Assembly: GCA_022457155.1 (NCBI GenBank)
Contig: JAJGOT010001116.1
Location: forward strand, 1 to 64,000
Length of the DNA: 64,000 nucleotides
Origin: Cladopsammia gracilis
Taxonomy: Eukaryota; Cnidaria; Anthozoa; Scleractinia; Dendrophylliidae
Direction: 5' to 3'
Positions within the stretch are counted from its first letter, which is position 1, and the number at the start of each line of letters is the position of its first letter. The translations under genes were made by a program, and so were the position numbers. Of this stretch, positions 42,752 through 52,506 are shown one piece after another. Under the pieces are notes generated by a model that saw only the letters and a list, made by a program, of their open reading frames with translations, had not been told where the DNA came from and made no database searches.

Positions 42752-44186
42752 CAGTGCTAGATTAATTTGTCGTGTGTTTGGCCTTGTTTACAAAATGGTA
42801 AAGTAAGCTCACTGTAGCTATCGAGAAAAAGCTGCGCCGGGTTTACAGCTCTTTACCGGGCAAATTCACCGTGAGAAACAACTTCAAGCATCACGCTTCA
42901 GTGAATGTTCTGACACCTATAGAATGAATTGAGTTCCATTGTAATAATCTAATGGATAGTATCAATTATATATCCGGAAAAAATCTGGTCATTTCACGAA
43001 CAGAAATCTAGAACCGGAAAGGAGGAAAGAGTTACGCGATTAACATCGGAACGGATAGATTGCCGTCCAAAATGGTGGCGCTGCTCAGATGTGTGTTACT
43101 TTTCCTTTATACCCTCTTAAAGTTTGATGTTCCCAATGTTTACGTATTTTTCTACGAAAGAGACGATAACTTAATTTGTAATAGGAACGAAATTAAAAAA
43201 GCCCGTCAAGGTTGTTGAAAGGAGGTGTCGCAGAAGATTCCTGTCAGTTTTTAGAATTTTCAGTCAGTTCAGTTGCAACCTGTTGGTAAACGAACTTGAA
43301 ATGTTCACCTGTATACAGACTTCTATTTTATGAGAGGGGTGAATGCAGCGATCTGTTTTTGGTCGTATCGTAAGTGTCTCAGTAAAGGCTGTAATTTTAG
43401 CTTGTATTCGCTACGCTTTATAGCTGCGTGGAGCTCGCTTAAACCTTCGTTGGCATTTTTGACAGTCTAGCGACTGTTACGTTTAAGCCTAGCTTTTTCA
43501 GCTGCAAGTAGAAGGTAAGTCTTCTAAAAACCTATTGAGAAAAATTTAATACAGTGCACCAAGGATATAGATAAGTACAGTTTTAAGGGGTTGCAACGGT
43601 TAAATTCCTCTTCATAAATATTTCAATACTATTTATTTTTTGAATTAAGAGTAAACTAAATAGGTATTGAGTCCATCCATTTGAATTAATGATTTCAACT
43701 GATTTTTAAAGGCCTTAATTATTATATTGTCTACGAACTTCTCATTGCGTTAAAACCACACGGCTAGGCCTTGCACGCTCAGCTTATTACAAGTGCACGA
43801 CTCATCGTCGTACATCTTTATCCAGTTGAATTCCGGTTATGCAAAAATTGATTAAACTCGAACCCTTCGTAGAACTCGAAGTCTACGCTAACTGTAACAA
43901 AAATCTATTACTTTGAAATGGCATTATTTGGCAAGAGAATAGACCAAAATCTTGTAAAATTTTAAACTTTCCCGGAAATTTCTCTCACAGTGTGGCGCGT
44001 ATAAGCAACTGATCTTGAAAATCCACCGGCATAAAACCAACCGATCCAAATGAACAAGCATTTGAGAATGCAATGAAATTCATCGGAACTTGAATATAAA
44101 ATTTGAACTCATTTGAGTCAGAACAGCGAATTCATAATAATTATGTTTCGTTTCTTGATAGATCATGGCAGGTAGGTTCAGTAGTA
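42752..44186. other. No gene recognised
   Basis: AT-rich DNA without a repeat or known protein motif. A possible short exon-like piece with acceptor TTTTTCAG and donor GTAAGT lies at 43501-43514, too short to interpret. Confidence 0.3.
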
Positions 44187-44285
44187 ATGATACCTCGAGT
44201 TGGACTTCGAGTTCGAGTTCGATTTCGAGTTGGACTTCGAGTTGGACTTCGAGTTGGACTTCGAGTTGGATTTCGAGTTAGTAGG
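44187..44285 (+). repeat. 12-bp minisatellite (GAGTTGGACTTC)
   Basis: About seven imperfect copies of GAGTTGGACTTC mixed with GAGTTC units. The inverted counterpart is at 48637-48745. The repeating VGLRVGLRV frame across it is an artefact. Confidence 0.9.
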
Positions 44286-44365
44286 AAAAAAAATCGAGAA
44301 AAATTAAAAAAAAAAACAGCATTTAACTAGATTGTCACCACAGTGTTTTAATAATGGGAAATGAT

Positions 44366-44620
44366 TCACAGAAGATTCCATCTTGGATATCAACACTCAC
44401 TACAAGCCGACCGAGACCTTTCAGTACACACACATCGTCTCACGCCACCCACCAGGCGTAAAATATGGATTCATTAAAGGCGAAAGCAATAAGATTGCTT
44501 AGAACTAACTCTTCATAAAAAAGAAAACATTTGAAGAGAGCGTTTTAAGATTCAAACAACGCCTCAAATCACGGGGTTACCCAGAAAACATCAAGGTGTC
44601 TTTGCCTCTAGACAATCGGC
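44366..44620 (+). pseudogene. PLE fragment 3 (RT thumb region)
   Basis: The translation gives DSILDINTHYKPTETFQYTH, then RHPPGVKYGFIKGE and FEESVLRFKQRLKSRGYPEN with stops and a shift between. It corresponds to the PLE2 region after the palm, but is clearly diverged. No catalytic motif is included. Confidence 0.75.
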
Positions 44621-44649
44621 ACTTACACAAAAGAAAACATAGGTACGCA

Positions 44650-45629
44650 ATGCGTACAGAAGCGACGACGAGTTTCAACTTGGCGTTAAATCAATAGGTC
44701 TGGGGTGCTCTGATAAAATCAGTGTATCACTTGGCTCCACTAGAAAAGGGTGACAAGGGTCGGTGTGAAATGCAAATTTCGGCGACTTTTAGTTGGTGCA
44801 GAGCGTCCTGTAAATAAAATTTGTTTGAGAATGCTCATTAAACCAGAATATTGCCCCAGCAAATAATATAATACCAGAAGTAGCCAAGGACTTGTAATAG
44901 AACTTTCATTGGTAAAATGACTTTTTTCCAAACATTTTCAATTTTTGTACTTATGGTCGTAGGAATAACATATGTTTGTCAGTTGTTGATTGTTTTGTGT
45001 TTGATTAAAAACCAAAGGTGTGAATGGCCGGTAAGCCCTTTTTATACCAGAACTTCCTGTTGAAGACCCAGTAGTGACCATTATGCATTGCGTGATAAAA
45101 ACAATGTAAGTCTCGATCCCAGGAAATAAATAACAATAACAGAGGCGCGTGGAGCGTAATGGTCATTACTGGGCCTTTAAGTTCCTGGCTGACACCGATA
45201 CTTGTGATCATGATAGGCATGTGAAGATTTATTACACAATTGTGGTTGCTGCATTGGTAATTGCACATTTTATCGTGTGCAAAATCAAAACAATTCATCG
45301 TTTTTCCTTCATATTTGTGACAAATATGGATTGGAATTTATTTTGCCATACTTGGTTGGTATAATTCTATGCTGATTAGGCTTAATATAGGTCACACACG
45401 CATCAAGAACAAGTAACATTTTCATTTTATTTGAGATTAAAATTACATCTGAGTTTGTTTTACTTATGTGCAATTCAATATTTGTACATCTTGCAAATTA
45501 CAATTGATAATCAGTTCATTGTTGTCCGGATAGCTGTTTTTCTGATTCCTTACAGCGTTACTATGAAGTGTTAATACAGGAAGCACAATTCGAACAGTAC
45601 AATGTACATGATTAAAACTATTACAATTG
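44650..45629. other. Non-coding stretch with a short inverted repeat
   Basis: 45060-45175 contains CCCAGTAGTGACCATTA mirrored by TAATGGTCATTACTGGG, with GCCCTTTTTATACCAG similar to 28075. A minus-strand AATAAA at 45426-45431 may serve the candidate exon at 45630-45868. Confidence 0.4.
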
Positions 45630-45868
45630 CTAAATGACAACAACTGGAAATTGTTTCCATGTTTGTGCTTCACAAATTGAAAAGACTTTGTCAGTTCTGA
45701 ACATGTTTTCAGAGATTATTCTGGTAGTTTGACATTTTGTGGTTTCATTAACGCATGAACAGCAGGTCACCAGTTTCTTCAGCACTTCAGACTTTTTGTC
45801 ATTGTCACCAGCATTAGTTGATGTGCTAAATGTTTGCAGATGCATTGACTGGAGGTGATCGAGTACCT
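45630..45868 (-). CDS. Candidate terminal exon of an unknown gene
   Basis: On the minus strand a pyrimidine-rich tract ending TTTTAAAG is followed by an open frame starting VLDHLQSMHLQTF and ending KQFPVVVI with a stop at 45630. A polyadenylation signal (AATAAA) lies about 200 bases downstream. The sequence includes a CCSC Cys cluster and charged helical parts. Composition is protein-like, but no family is recognised and upstream exons were not found. Confidence 0.35.
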
Positions 45869-46408
45869 TTAAAAGAAAATAAATGAATACCTTGAGATTT
45901 AGTTCATTTTTTTAAGTGCTTTGTCATACTAAAGTTTAAAACCAAAATGGCTTTATGGGGACTTAAAAGTGGAATTAAAGTGCTTCATTTAGATATACAA
46001 TGGATGGTGAAGAATTCAATTTGGGAGCTGAGAGTTTCATTGTATTTATTGAAAAAACTATTACATGTGGCTAGTCACATGTAATAACAGGTGAAGACAG
46101 AAAGAAAATTTAAAAAAAAAATGCACAGAAAAATTGCCCAAGCCCCCCCCCCCCCCCCCCCCCCCACCTTCAAAATGAAAATAGTCCATCCCTTAGCCCA
46201 ATATGAACAAGATAATGTTCTCACCCTTTCTCAAGTTTCAGTAATGTGCTTCATGAAAAATGCATGAGGAAAACACTTTGGTAGAAAATCTGAAGATATT
46301 GCACCAATTCCCCTGCACTGTTAAATTCCAACTGAACACATGTTCCAATTTTGTAGCCACTGTTTACCAGAATTACTTCCAAACAGCGAGACATTTCCCT
46401 GATGAAAA
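45869..46408. other. No gene; contains a C homopolymer
   Basis: Poly-C tract of about 23 bases at 46143-46165. The rest is AT-rich without a recognised feature. Confidence 0.5.
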
Positions 46409-46699
46409 TCAGCTGTAACTATCTTTGAGGTATCTACAAGATGGCAAGGAACAAGGATTCATTTCTACATCGTTAGAAGGACGAATCAAAAGTGGAATAC
46501 AACGATACATGCAGATTTGTGTGAACCAATTAGTGTAGTAACTCATTTGCCACGCATAAACAACATAAAACAGAAATAACAACGTAGGCCAGAATTTTCC
46601 TTTGACACGATTTAAACATTCTCTGGCTTTGAAATGAGCATTATACAACCCCACAGCGGCTCTATATTGCATTATAAGATACCATAACTGTATACACAA
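46409..46699 (-). pseudogene. ORF with a decayed 2A-like peptide
   Basis: 96-codon frame whose C-terminal part reads PLLIRPSNDVEMNPCSLP after an apolar segment (PTLLFLFYVVYAW). DVExNPGP is the 2A ribosome-skipping motif, known at the N-termini of some LINE ORFs and of marine invertebrate immune proteins. Here the Gly-Pro is Cys-Ser, so skipping should be lost. The frame stops soon after. It could be a fragment of such a gene or chance resemblance. Confidence 0.3.
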
Positions 46700-48077
46700 T
46701 ATGCTGGTAATGATGGCTCACCTTTATTAATAGCTTGAATCCGAGATAAACTGTTTAATTTCCTTCTCTTTCTTCAATACAATGAAGTTGCTCCGATATT
46801 CTGTACACAACTGATCGTGAATCACCGCACACGGCTTCGTTTTCAGGTAACAGCTCTCGTAGGATACTCAGTTATAAGTCAAGTTCAGTAAGCTTAAATC
46901 AATGCTATTTCAGTGCTATTTCTGGCCTTCGGTTCTGATAAGTTCTTTCTGAGACAGGCAAAGATCCGCTCCGAAACAGCGCCCAGACTCGATAATTTAG
47001 TGGAGAACTTTTGCCTATTGCGAGTGCGAGTATGTACTACTGATGAATGTACATCACTTCGTGTCTGTTTGTCTGCAAGTGAGCGCAAATATATTCACGG
47101 TAAATAAAGCATGACGGTGTACAATTGGAAACAGACGAACAAACCTAGTTGTAGCTTTCTCCACACTTCGAAACAAAATGGCGGAACAAACGACGAGTGA
47201 CCTAGTTCCCAGTGTTTTTCTTATCCTCCAAGGCTAGTTCCCAATGTTTCTCGGGTGTAATTTGGACATCCGGACAGACACCACGGCACGATGGCAATAA
47301 TACGATGACTTCGTCATCGCTTAAAAAGGTCACGAGAGGATACTGCCTTTTGTCACAACGTACCATCTGGCAGCACAGGTAGCCTAAGCTCAAGTGATAA
47401 ACGTCGTGGTAAATGGCGTAATAGCGAAATTATAAGGATTTGTATTGGGAAAATTCACTTCGAGTTTGAGCGTAAAATTAGGAACGATATTTGAATAAAA
47501 CTGGTTCATCTGAACTTCTTTGTGTGTTTACTTGTGTCTCAGTGAGTGGTTTTGCGGTCGATTCGCGATTCCAGCGATTTTTAGTTCAACTGTTTCAGTC
47601 CTCCCTCTGAAAGAGACAGCACTCCGCTCATCGAGCCCATCGGATCCACCGAAGGAAATCGGCGGTAAATCGCTCCAACGCCTCCAGTCGCCTCGAAATT
47701 CTACTTAGACAATAGTCGATAGATCTGCTTTCCATTCGTTATCTTCATCAGAGTCGCACATAACATTGAGAGAGAATTAAAGACCGCTAATCTCTGCAAA
47801 CTTTCCCGTTTTGAGCCATCAGAAACGGCTTTATTCATACTTCGCGTTCATCCGTTCAGTAGCCGTGCGGTTTTGCCGTTCGAACGGCATATATATTAGC
47901 CAACTTAATCCAATGGCAAAATAGATCAAGTCGCTCATCTGTTCACTATCTAAAGTACATGCAATTAACGAGATATCTCCAAACAAGTCTTCTTCTGCAA
48001 TAAGCTTTACTCGCAGCACTTCACTTTCCAATGGAAACTACTAGTTTATCTTGTACAGGATTTTACTGATCCAGATC
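46700..48077. other. No gene firmly recognised
   Basis: Several frames of 60-70 codons occur. The one at 47202-47393 (-) looks protein-like (QMVRCDKRQYPLVTFLSDDE) but has no known motif. 47176 (+) starts ATGGCGGAACAAACG but stops after about 19 codons. A short direct repeat of CTAGTTCCCA(G/A)TGTTT is at 47199 and 47233. Confidence 0.3.
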
Positions 48078-48127
48078 CGCGCGGCCAAATTTCTTGCCTA
48101 CCGGTAGGCAAGATATTTGGCCGCGCG
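48078..48127. repeat. Near-perfect 50-bp palindrome
   Basis: Arms of 25 bases (CGCGCGGCCAAAT.TCTTGC to the centre TACC/GGTA) with a single mismatch and no loop. GC-rich ends contrast with the AT-rich surroundings. Confidence 0.9.
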
Positions 48128-48379
48128 ATACAAACGTCTGTGAAATTTGCCGACTTTGCGGAGCTATATCTCCATTATTTTAAAAGATATCGCTTTTAAA
48201 CTCGGCCAGTTTACTAATTTTGAGACGCTTTTCCCAGCAGTGTCGATGGATTATTGCTATCAGGCCGATATAAAATTTTGGAAAAACCGTGATAAGGTCT
48301 ATTCTGAAAACGTCTTGCGATACATGTTTGAAACCGCAAACAGGAAATTGTATTACTTACTCAAACTATCATCATCTGA

Positions 48380-48592
48380 TCACCGGAGTGTCCGTGATAA
48401 AGAGGTTAAGTTTATATTAATTTGCTCTCTGGGACCGAATTTAGTGTCCGTTGTCCGTATTAGAGAGGGTCCGTATTATAGAGGTCTTTTTTTAAAGAAA
48501 ATATGTGAGAATTTTGTCGGGACACAGGAAACTGTCCGAAATAGAGAGGTGTCCGTATTAGAGAGGTGTCCGTAAGGAGAGGTTCGACTGTC
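48380..48592. repeat. Repeat with TTAGAGAGGTGTCCG units
   Basis: Several imperfect copies of GTCCGTATTAGAGAGGT occur between 48387 and 48585, ending GGAGAGGTTCGACTG. The 142-codon frame over 48147-48575 runs through this repeat and is not taken as a gene, although its N-terminal half is not repeat. A related piece is near 18295-18340. Confidence 0.55.
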
Positions 48593-48636
48593 GATTTTTT
48601 ATCGATTATAGTTTTTCATATTTCTATTTTATTTTT

Positions 48637-48745
48637 TTTACTCGAAGTCCAACTCGAAGTCCAACTCGAAATCCAACTCGAAGTCCAACTCGAACTCGAA
48701 CTCGAACTCGATATCCAACTCGACGTTTCGGGATTCCCATACTGG
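48637..48745 (-). repeat. 12-bp minisatellite, inverted copy, at a PLE-type end
   Basis: Minus strand units GAGTTGGACTTC and GAGTTC as at 44187-44285. On the minus strand it follows CCCGAAACGTC, the signature found after stem II in PLE hammerheads, so the array may be a PLE tail. The repeated LEVQLEVQL frame is an artefact. Confidence 0.8.
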
Positions 48746-49376
48746 GACGTTTATACTTGCGTGAGAGCTCTAGAATAATTCAGGAAATAACGCTTTTCCA
48801 CTTATGCTGATAAGCGTTCATGTTTAAAATTCTAAGCCGCCACCCGCGTACTAGAACAAACGCAAATTTTGCTCTGCCATATCGCTCATATTAAAATACA
48901 AACTTTCCCGTCCCATTTAACTTTCTTAAAACGTCGCCATTCGTAAAAATACACAGTGAAATTCTCAAACTGCGTTTGCCAAAAAACGCATTTGACCTAT
49001 TTTTGGGTTTACGACAAATGATTGAAGCTGATAGGTAACGTGACATATCGAAACTTAAGAAGAACTTAATGCCTTTGCGGTAACGTAATGTGAGATATGA
49101 CAAGTTCATGTCAAGTTCTGACATCCCAATACCCTAGGGAAATTAACAATAGGTCCGGGGGTGCTCCCCAAAAATTTAAGGTGCAGTATGTGAGCCCTTC
49201 TTGAAATCCTAACCGGTTTAACCAACCATATCTTCAATGCCCTAATATAACTTCTATTAAGAAGAAGGAAGAAATCACCCCGGACAAAAGTCCACAAAAT
49301 TTTGTTAACAACTTTTGTCCCTTTTTTCGTGACTGACTCCGAAATCTCGCTTAATGCGCACGCGCATTAACGAGAT
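48746..49376. other. No gene recognised
   Basis: Right end of the 20-kb insertion. The last bases hold GCGCACGCGCATTAACGAGA, which partly mirrors the left boundary at 29374. No coding signal is supported. Confidence 0.4.
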
Positions 49377-49561
49377 AATAAGGAGGTTTCTCACTGTTGA
49401 TACTACTAAACGTATCGTTCATTCATTTATAACTTCAAAGGTGGATTATTGTAACTCTCTACTGTATGGATTACCGAAATATGTACTTCATAGACTTCAG
49501 CGGATACTAAACTGCGCTGTAAGACTTGTTTATCAGTCAAACAGATACTCAGGTATATTAA
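49377..49561 (+). pseudogene. CR1/L2-like LINE, second half, part 1
   Basis: The frame reads RFLTVDTTKRIVHSFITSKV, then DYCNSLLYGLPKYVLHRLQR and AVRLVYQSNRY, the region directly after RNISKIK of 29365. It is interrupted by a TTAA-flanked unit at 49562. Confidence 0.8.
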
Positions 49562-50217
49562 GGCATGGGTCTGAACAGTTATTTTCAAAAATAGGTAGGG
49601 GGTGGTTTATCATCAGAGGCTTTAGCCATAAAAACATAAAACTTCGGAATACTGAAGAGTTTGCAAATGCGATAATTTTAGGATAAAGAAGATATGAAAA
49701 TTAGGTCACGTGACTTGATACGGCCACAAAAACAAAAATCAAAGATGGGAACAGTTTATGACAACCGTAAATAAACTTCACTACTACCAGATAAGTCCTA
49801 AGAGGAGCAACAAAAGATCTGTGCTTGGAAATTGTTGAATATTTCATTACGTTTGAAAATAAACGGTACTTTGTACTAGTGCCCAGTCCCCATAACAGTT
49901 ATTTCTTTTTTCCTGTCTTTCTTTTAAATTATCTTAAAGTTGCCAAGCACAGAAATGATCTACCTTGTGGCCTTAAAATCATAAAGCTGATGGCAGACTC
50001 CAGGAAATAGTAAAAAGTGTTCCCATTTTGTGTATAAGATTTTCAGCTAAAAATAGCCCTGACAAGTCACGTGATTTAATTTCCAAATTTTCTGCGTACG
50101 AAAATGACCACATTTGCAAACTGTTTATTCTGCCAAAGTTTTTCGTTCTTATGGATAAAGACACAAAAGATAGACCACCCCCTCACTTTTTGTGTAAAAT
50201 GGCAAGAGACCCATGCC
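49562..50217. mobile_element. TTAA-flanked MITE inserted in the LINE
   Basis: Ends GGCATGGGTCT and AGACCCATGCC are exact inverted repeats. TTAA flanks both sides (49558-49561 and 50218-50221). LINE coding sequence resumes right after. About 656 bp, with AAGTCACGTGA/TCACGTGACTT also mirrored inside. No coding. The TTAA target fits piggyBac-type mobilisation, although the termini differ from the CCCTATTC family. Confidence 0.8.
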
Positions 50218-50692
50218 TTAATTCACTTGACCATATCACATCACTGCTTTTGGAGCTTTATTGGTTACCAATTGAGCAGCATATTATCTTTAAGATTCTC
50301 CGAATCACCTTTCTCAATGGACTAGCTCCTTGTTATATTACAAATCTTCTCTCAAATCATCATCCTTCAAGAACTCGTCGTTCTTCAAGTAAAAAACTGC
50401 TAATCAGACCTAAATGGAACCTCAAAACATACGGTGGACGGTCATTTTGCTGTTGCCGCTCCGTCACTCTGGAACTCACTGCCGGATTTTATTAAGAACG
50501 CCGACTCTGTTAACATTTTTAAATCTAAACTTAAGACTCTTCTTTTTCACAAGCTTATGCTGATCATTAACTAATATTTATATATTTATTTATTGAATTT
50601 TCATTTATGTTGATTTATTTTATTTGATCTTAGCCTGTATTTTAAATTATTGTAAAGCGCTATTGAGCCTCTGAAAAATAGCGCTATATAAG

Positions 50693-50740
<48 letters not shown>

Positions 50741-50757
50741 TATTATTAACTTAGACT
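50218..50757 (+). pseudogene. CR1/L2-like LINE, second half, part 2 and tail
   Basis: Reads SLDHITSLLLELYWLPIEQH, then GLAPCYITNLLSNHHPSRTR and KKLLIRPKWNLKTYGGRSF, the conserved C-terminus of CR1/L2-type reverse transcriptases. A frameshift near 50445 leads to the last part (FKSKLKTLLF). Then comes a short 3' UTR with AGCGCTATATAAG and the ATT tail (50697-50755) typical of this group. Confidence 0.85.
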
Positions 50758-51019
50758 GCCTCACAGGCTATGTTAACCGCGAGACGGTTTTTTACCTGTT
50801 GACTTAAACACCTTTCACTTGGTTTCGAGTCATTTCGCAACACAGACAAACGAGAATAACTGCCACAAATGTGGGCTCTATTTCTGATCATTGCTCTTAG
50901 GAGGGGAGTGAATAAGGGTTCACAAATCCGCCGATCCCTTCTAAATTGGTACTTGAATCCGTCGATCCACAAAAATAAAATTCACCACTTGATTGATAAG
51001 GTGGCGTTTGTAAAACTGA

Positions 51020-51240
51020 CGTTATTACATTTTGCGTCAAATTTATTACATTTTGCGTTACTTTAGTTTATTGTATTTTACGTCAAAAGTTATTACATTT
51101 TGGGTTACCGAGTTTATTAAATTTTGCGTCAAAAGTTATTACATTTTGGGTTACTATTACATTTTGCGTCAAAAGTTATTACATTTTGGGTTACTATTAC
51201 ATTTTGCGTCAATTATTACATTTTGTGGCGTAACAAGGCC
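51020..51240 (-). repeat. Right TIR of the minisatellite-ended element
   Basis: Inverted counterpart of 28569-28744, with about 40 more bases of the same AAAATGTAAT units and the end GGCGTAACAAGGCC. The similarity between the two arms is high, by eye over nine tenths in aligned units. Confidence 0.75.
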
Positions 51241-52506
51241 TCTGCAGAGGAGAGACTGAGTTTCTACACTGGATAAAGCAACGTAAATTAGTTGCATCTG
51301 CCTTTTACTGCATGCAGAATTTGAGAAAGTATTCCCGTGATTTTGTAACGTCATCTTGATCATTTGCAATTTGATAGAATATTTCGGAATATTGGTGGAA
51401 CCAAGCGTATGTCTTCTGAACTGGTTGCTTCAGGACTCACGGTTTCTTTGATAACATGACGCCCCGAAGAATAAGAAGAGAGAATTTGAGGTGAGCAATC
51501 TGACGTGGAATATTGCTGCTACCGCTCTTTCATCGATCGAAACAAACCGTTGTTTATATCAAGTCTATTTGCTTATATAAAGCCAAGTCTGTTTTCAAAT
51601 GCAGTAATTATTTTGCCAAGTAGTTAAAGTTTCGAAAAAAAAAATGTTAGATTCATCGCTTGATCTTTGTCGTTATAGCGGGACTGTTGTCTGGCTCAGT
51701 TGAATCTCGCTCGTAAATTATCGCCGAGGAAGGCTGGCTCAAAGAAGGAGTATAAGTTAAGATATAAGATAGGGTGTCGTGAGTAAGGTCCCATTTGACC
51801 GAAAGTTTGAAGTATAAATTTGAATTGTGAAGTTCTCCTTTTGTTAGATCATGCATGCAATGGAAGTCACGGCCCTTCACAGTTTGTGAAAGACTACACT
51901 AAAACGGTATGGGAAAAGAGTACAACGCCATTCCAAGCGTGTTCCTAAACATTCCTCATTGGGTGCCCCTATTCATTAACGACTGATATATTTTGTAAGC
52001 TTTTTAAACCCTTTGCAACACGTAATGTTGCAACAAAAGACTACGTTTAAAATAATCAATTGCCTTACAATGAAGCATTCTTCATCGTATTGTGTGTGGC
52101 GGGAAGGTAAGTGAACGGGCACTTGATTTTTGCTCCACTTTTTTGGAGAAACGAAACATTACCTTCTCAAACAGATAAATAACTCATCAAGTTTGAAGTA
52201 AGGAAATCATGAGCATGGCTGTGGTTTGGAAACCGATCTTAATCATTCCATAATTTTCCCGTTTATGACGATCTGTTTAGAAGCTATATCTAACACTCAG
52301 GAGGTTGTCCGTCAGGATTGTAAAAACAAAAATGTAAAACTGTAAATCTTTATTTACAACAACATGAATTTCGTTCATAAAAACTGTCTTCTCGGTGTTG
52401 GAAATCTTGATAAAAGAAAGCTCTTTGGTGTTTCATAACACATCTAGCAGCATCACAACATCAGTTGGTCAATTCTGTCACACTCATTTTCCATGGTCAG
52501 TAGAGT
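51241..52506. other. 3' flank of the GPCR gene, no other gene
   Basis: No repeat or gene is recognised. A minus-strand AATAAA at 52349-52354, about 150 bases after the GPCR stop, is a likely polyadenylation signal. Confidence 0.45.

Larger units (their letters stand above)
29366..49376. mobile_element. About 20-kb insertion splitting the CR1-like LINE
   Basis: The insertion boundaries are defined by the LINE halves. Just inside them are ATCTCGTTAACGCG on the left (29374) and CGCATTAACGAGAT on the right (ends 49375), imperfect inverted repeats. AAGG next to each boundary could be a 4-bp target duplication. The content is a stack of other elements listed separately, without a recognised transposase for the outermost unit. 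It may be one large element or several successive insertions. Confidence 0.5.

Noticed and set aside
44103..44330. Frame with VGLRVGLRV repeats, and the LEVQLEVQL frame at 48566-48778
   Set aside because: Both come from the 12-bp minisatellite.
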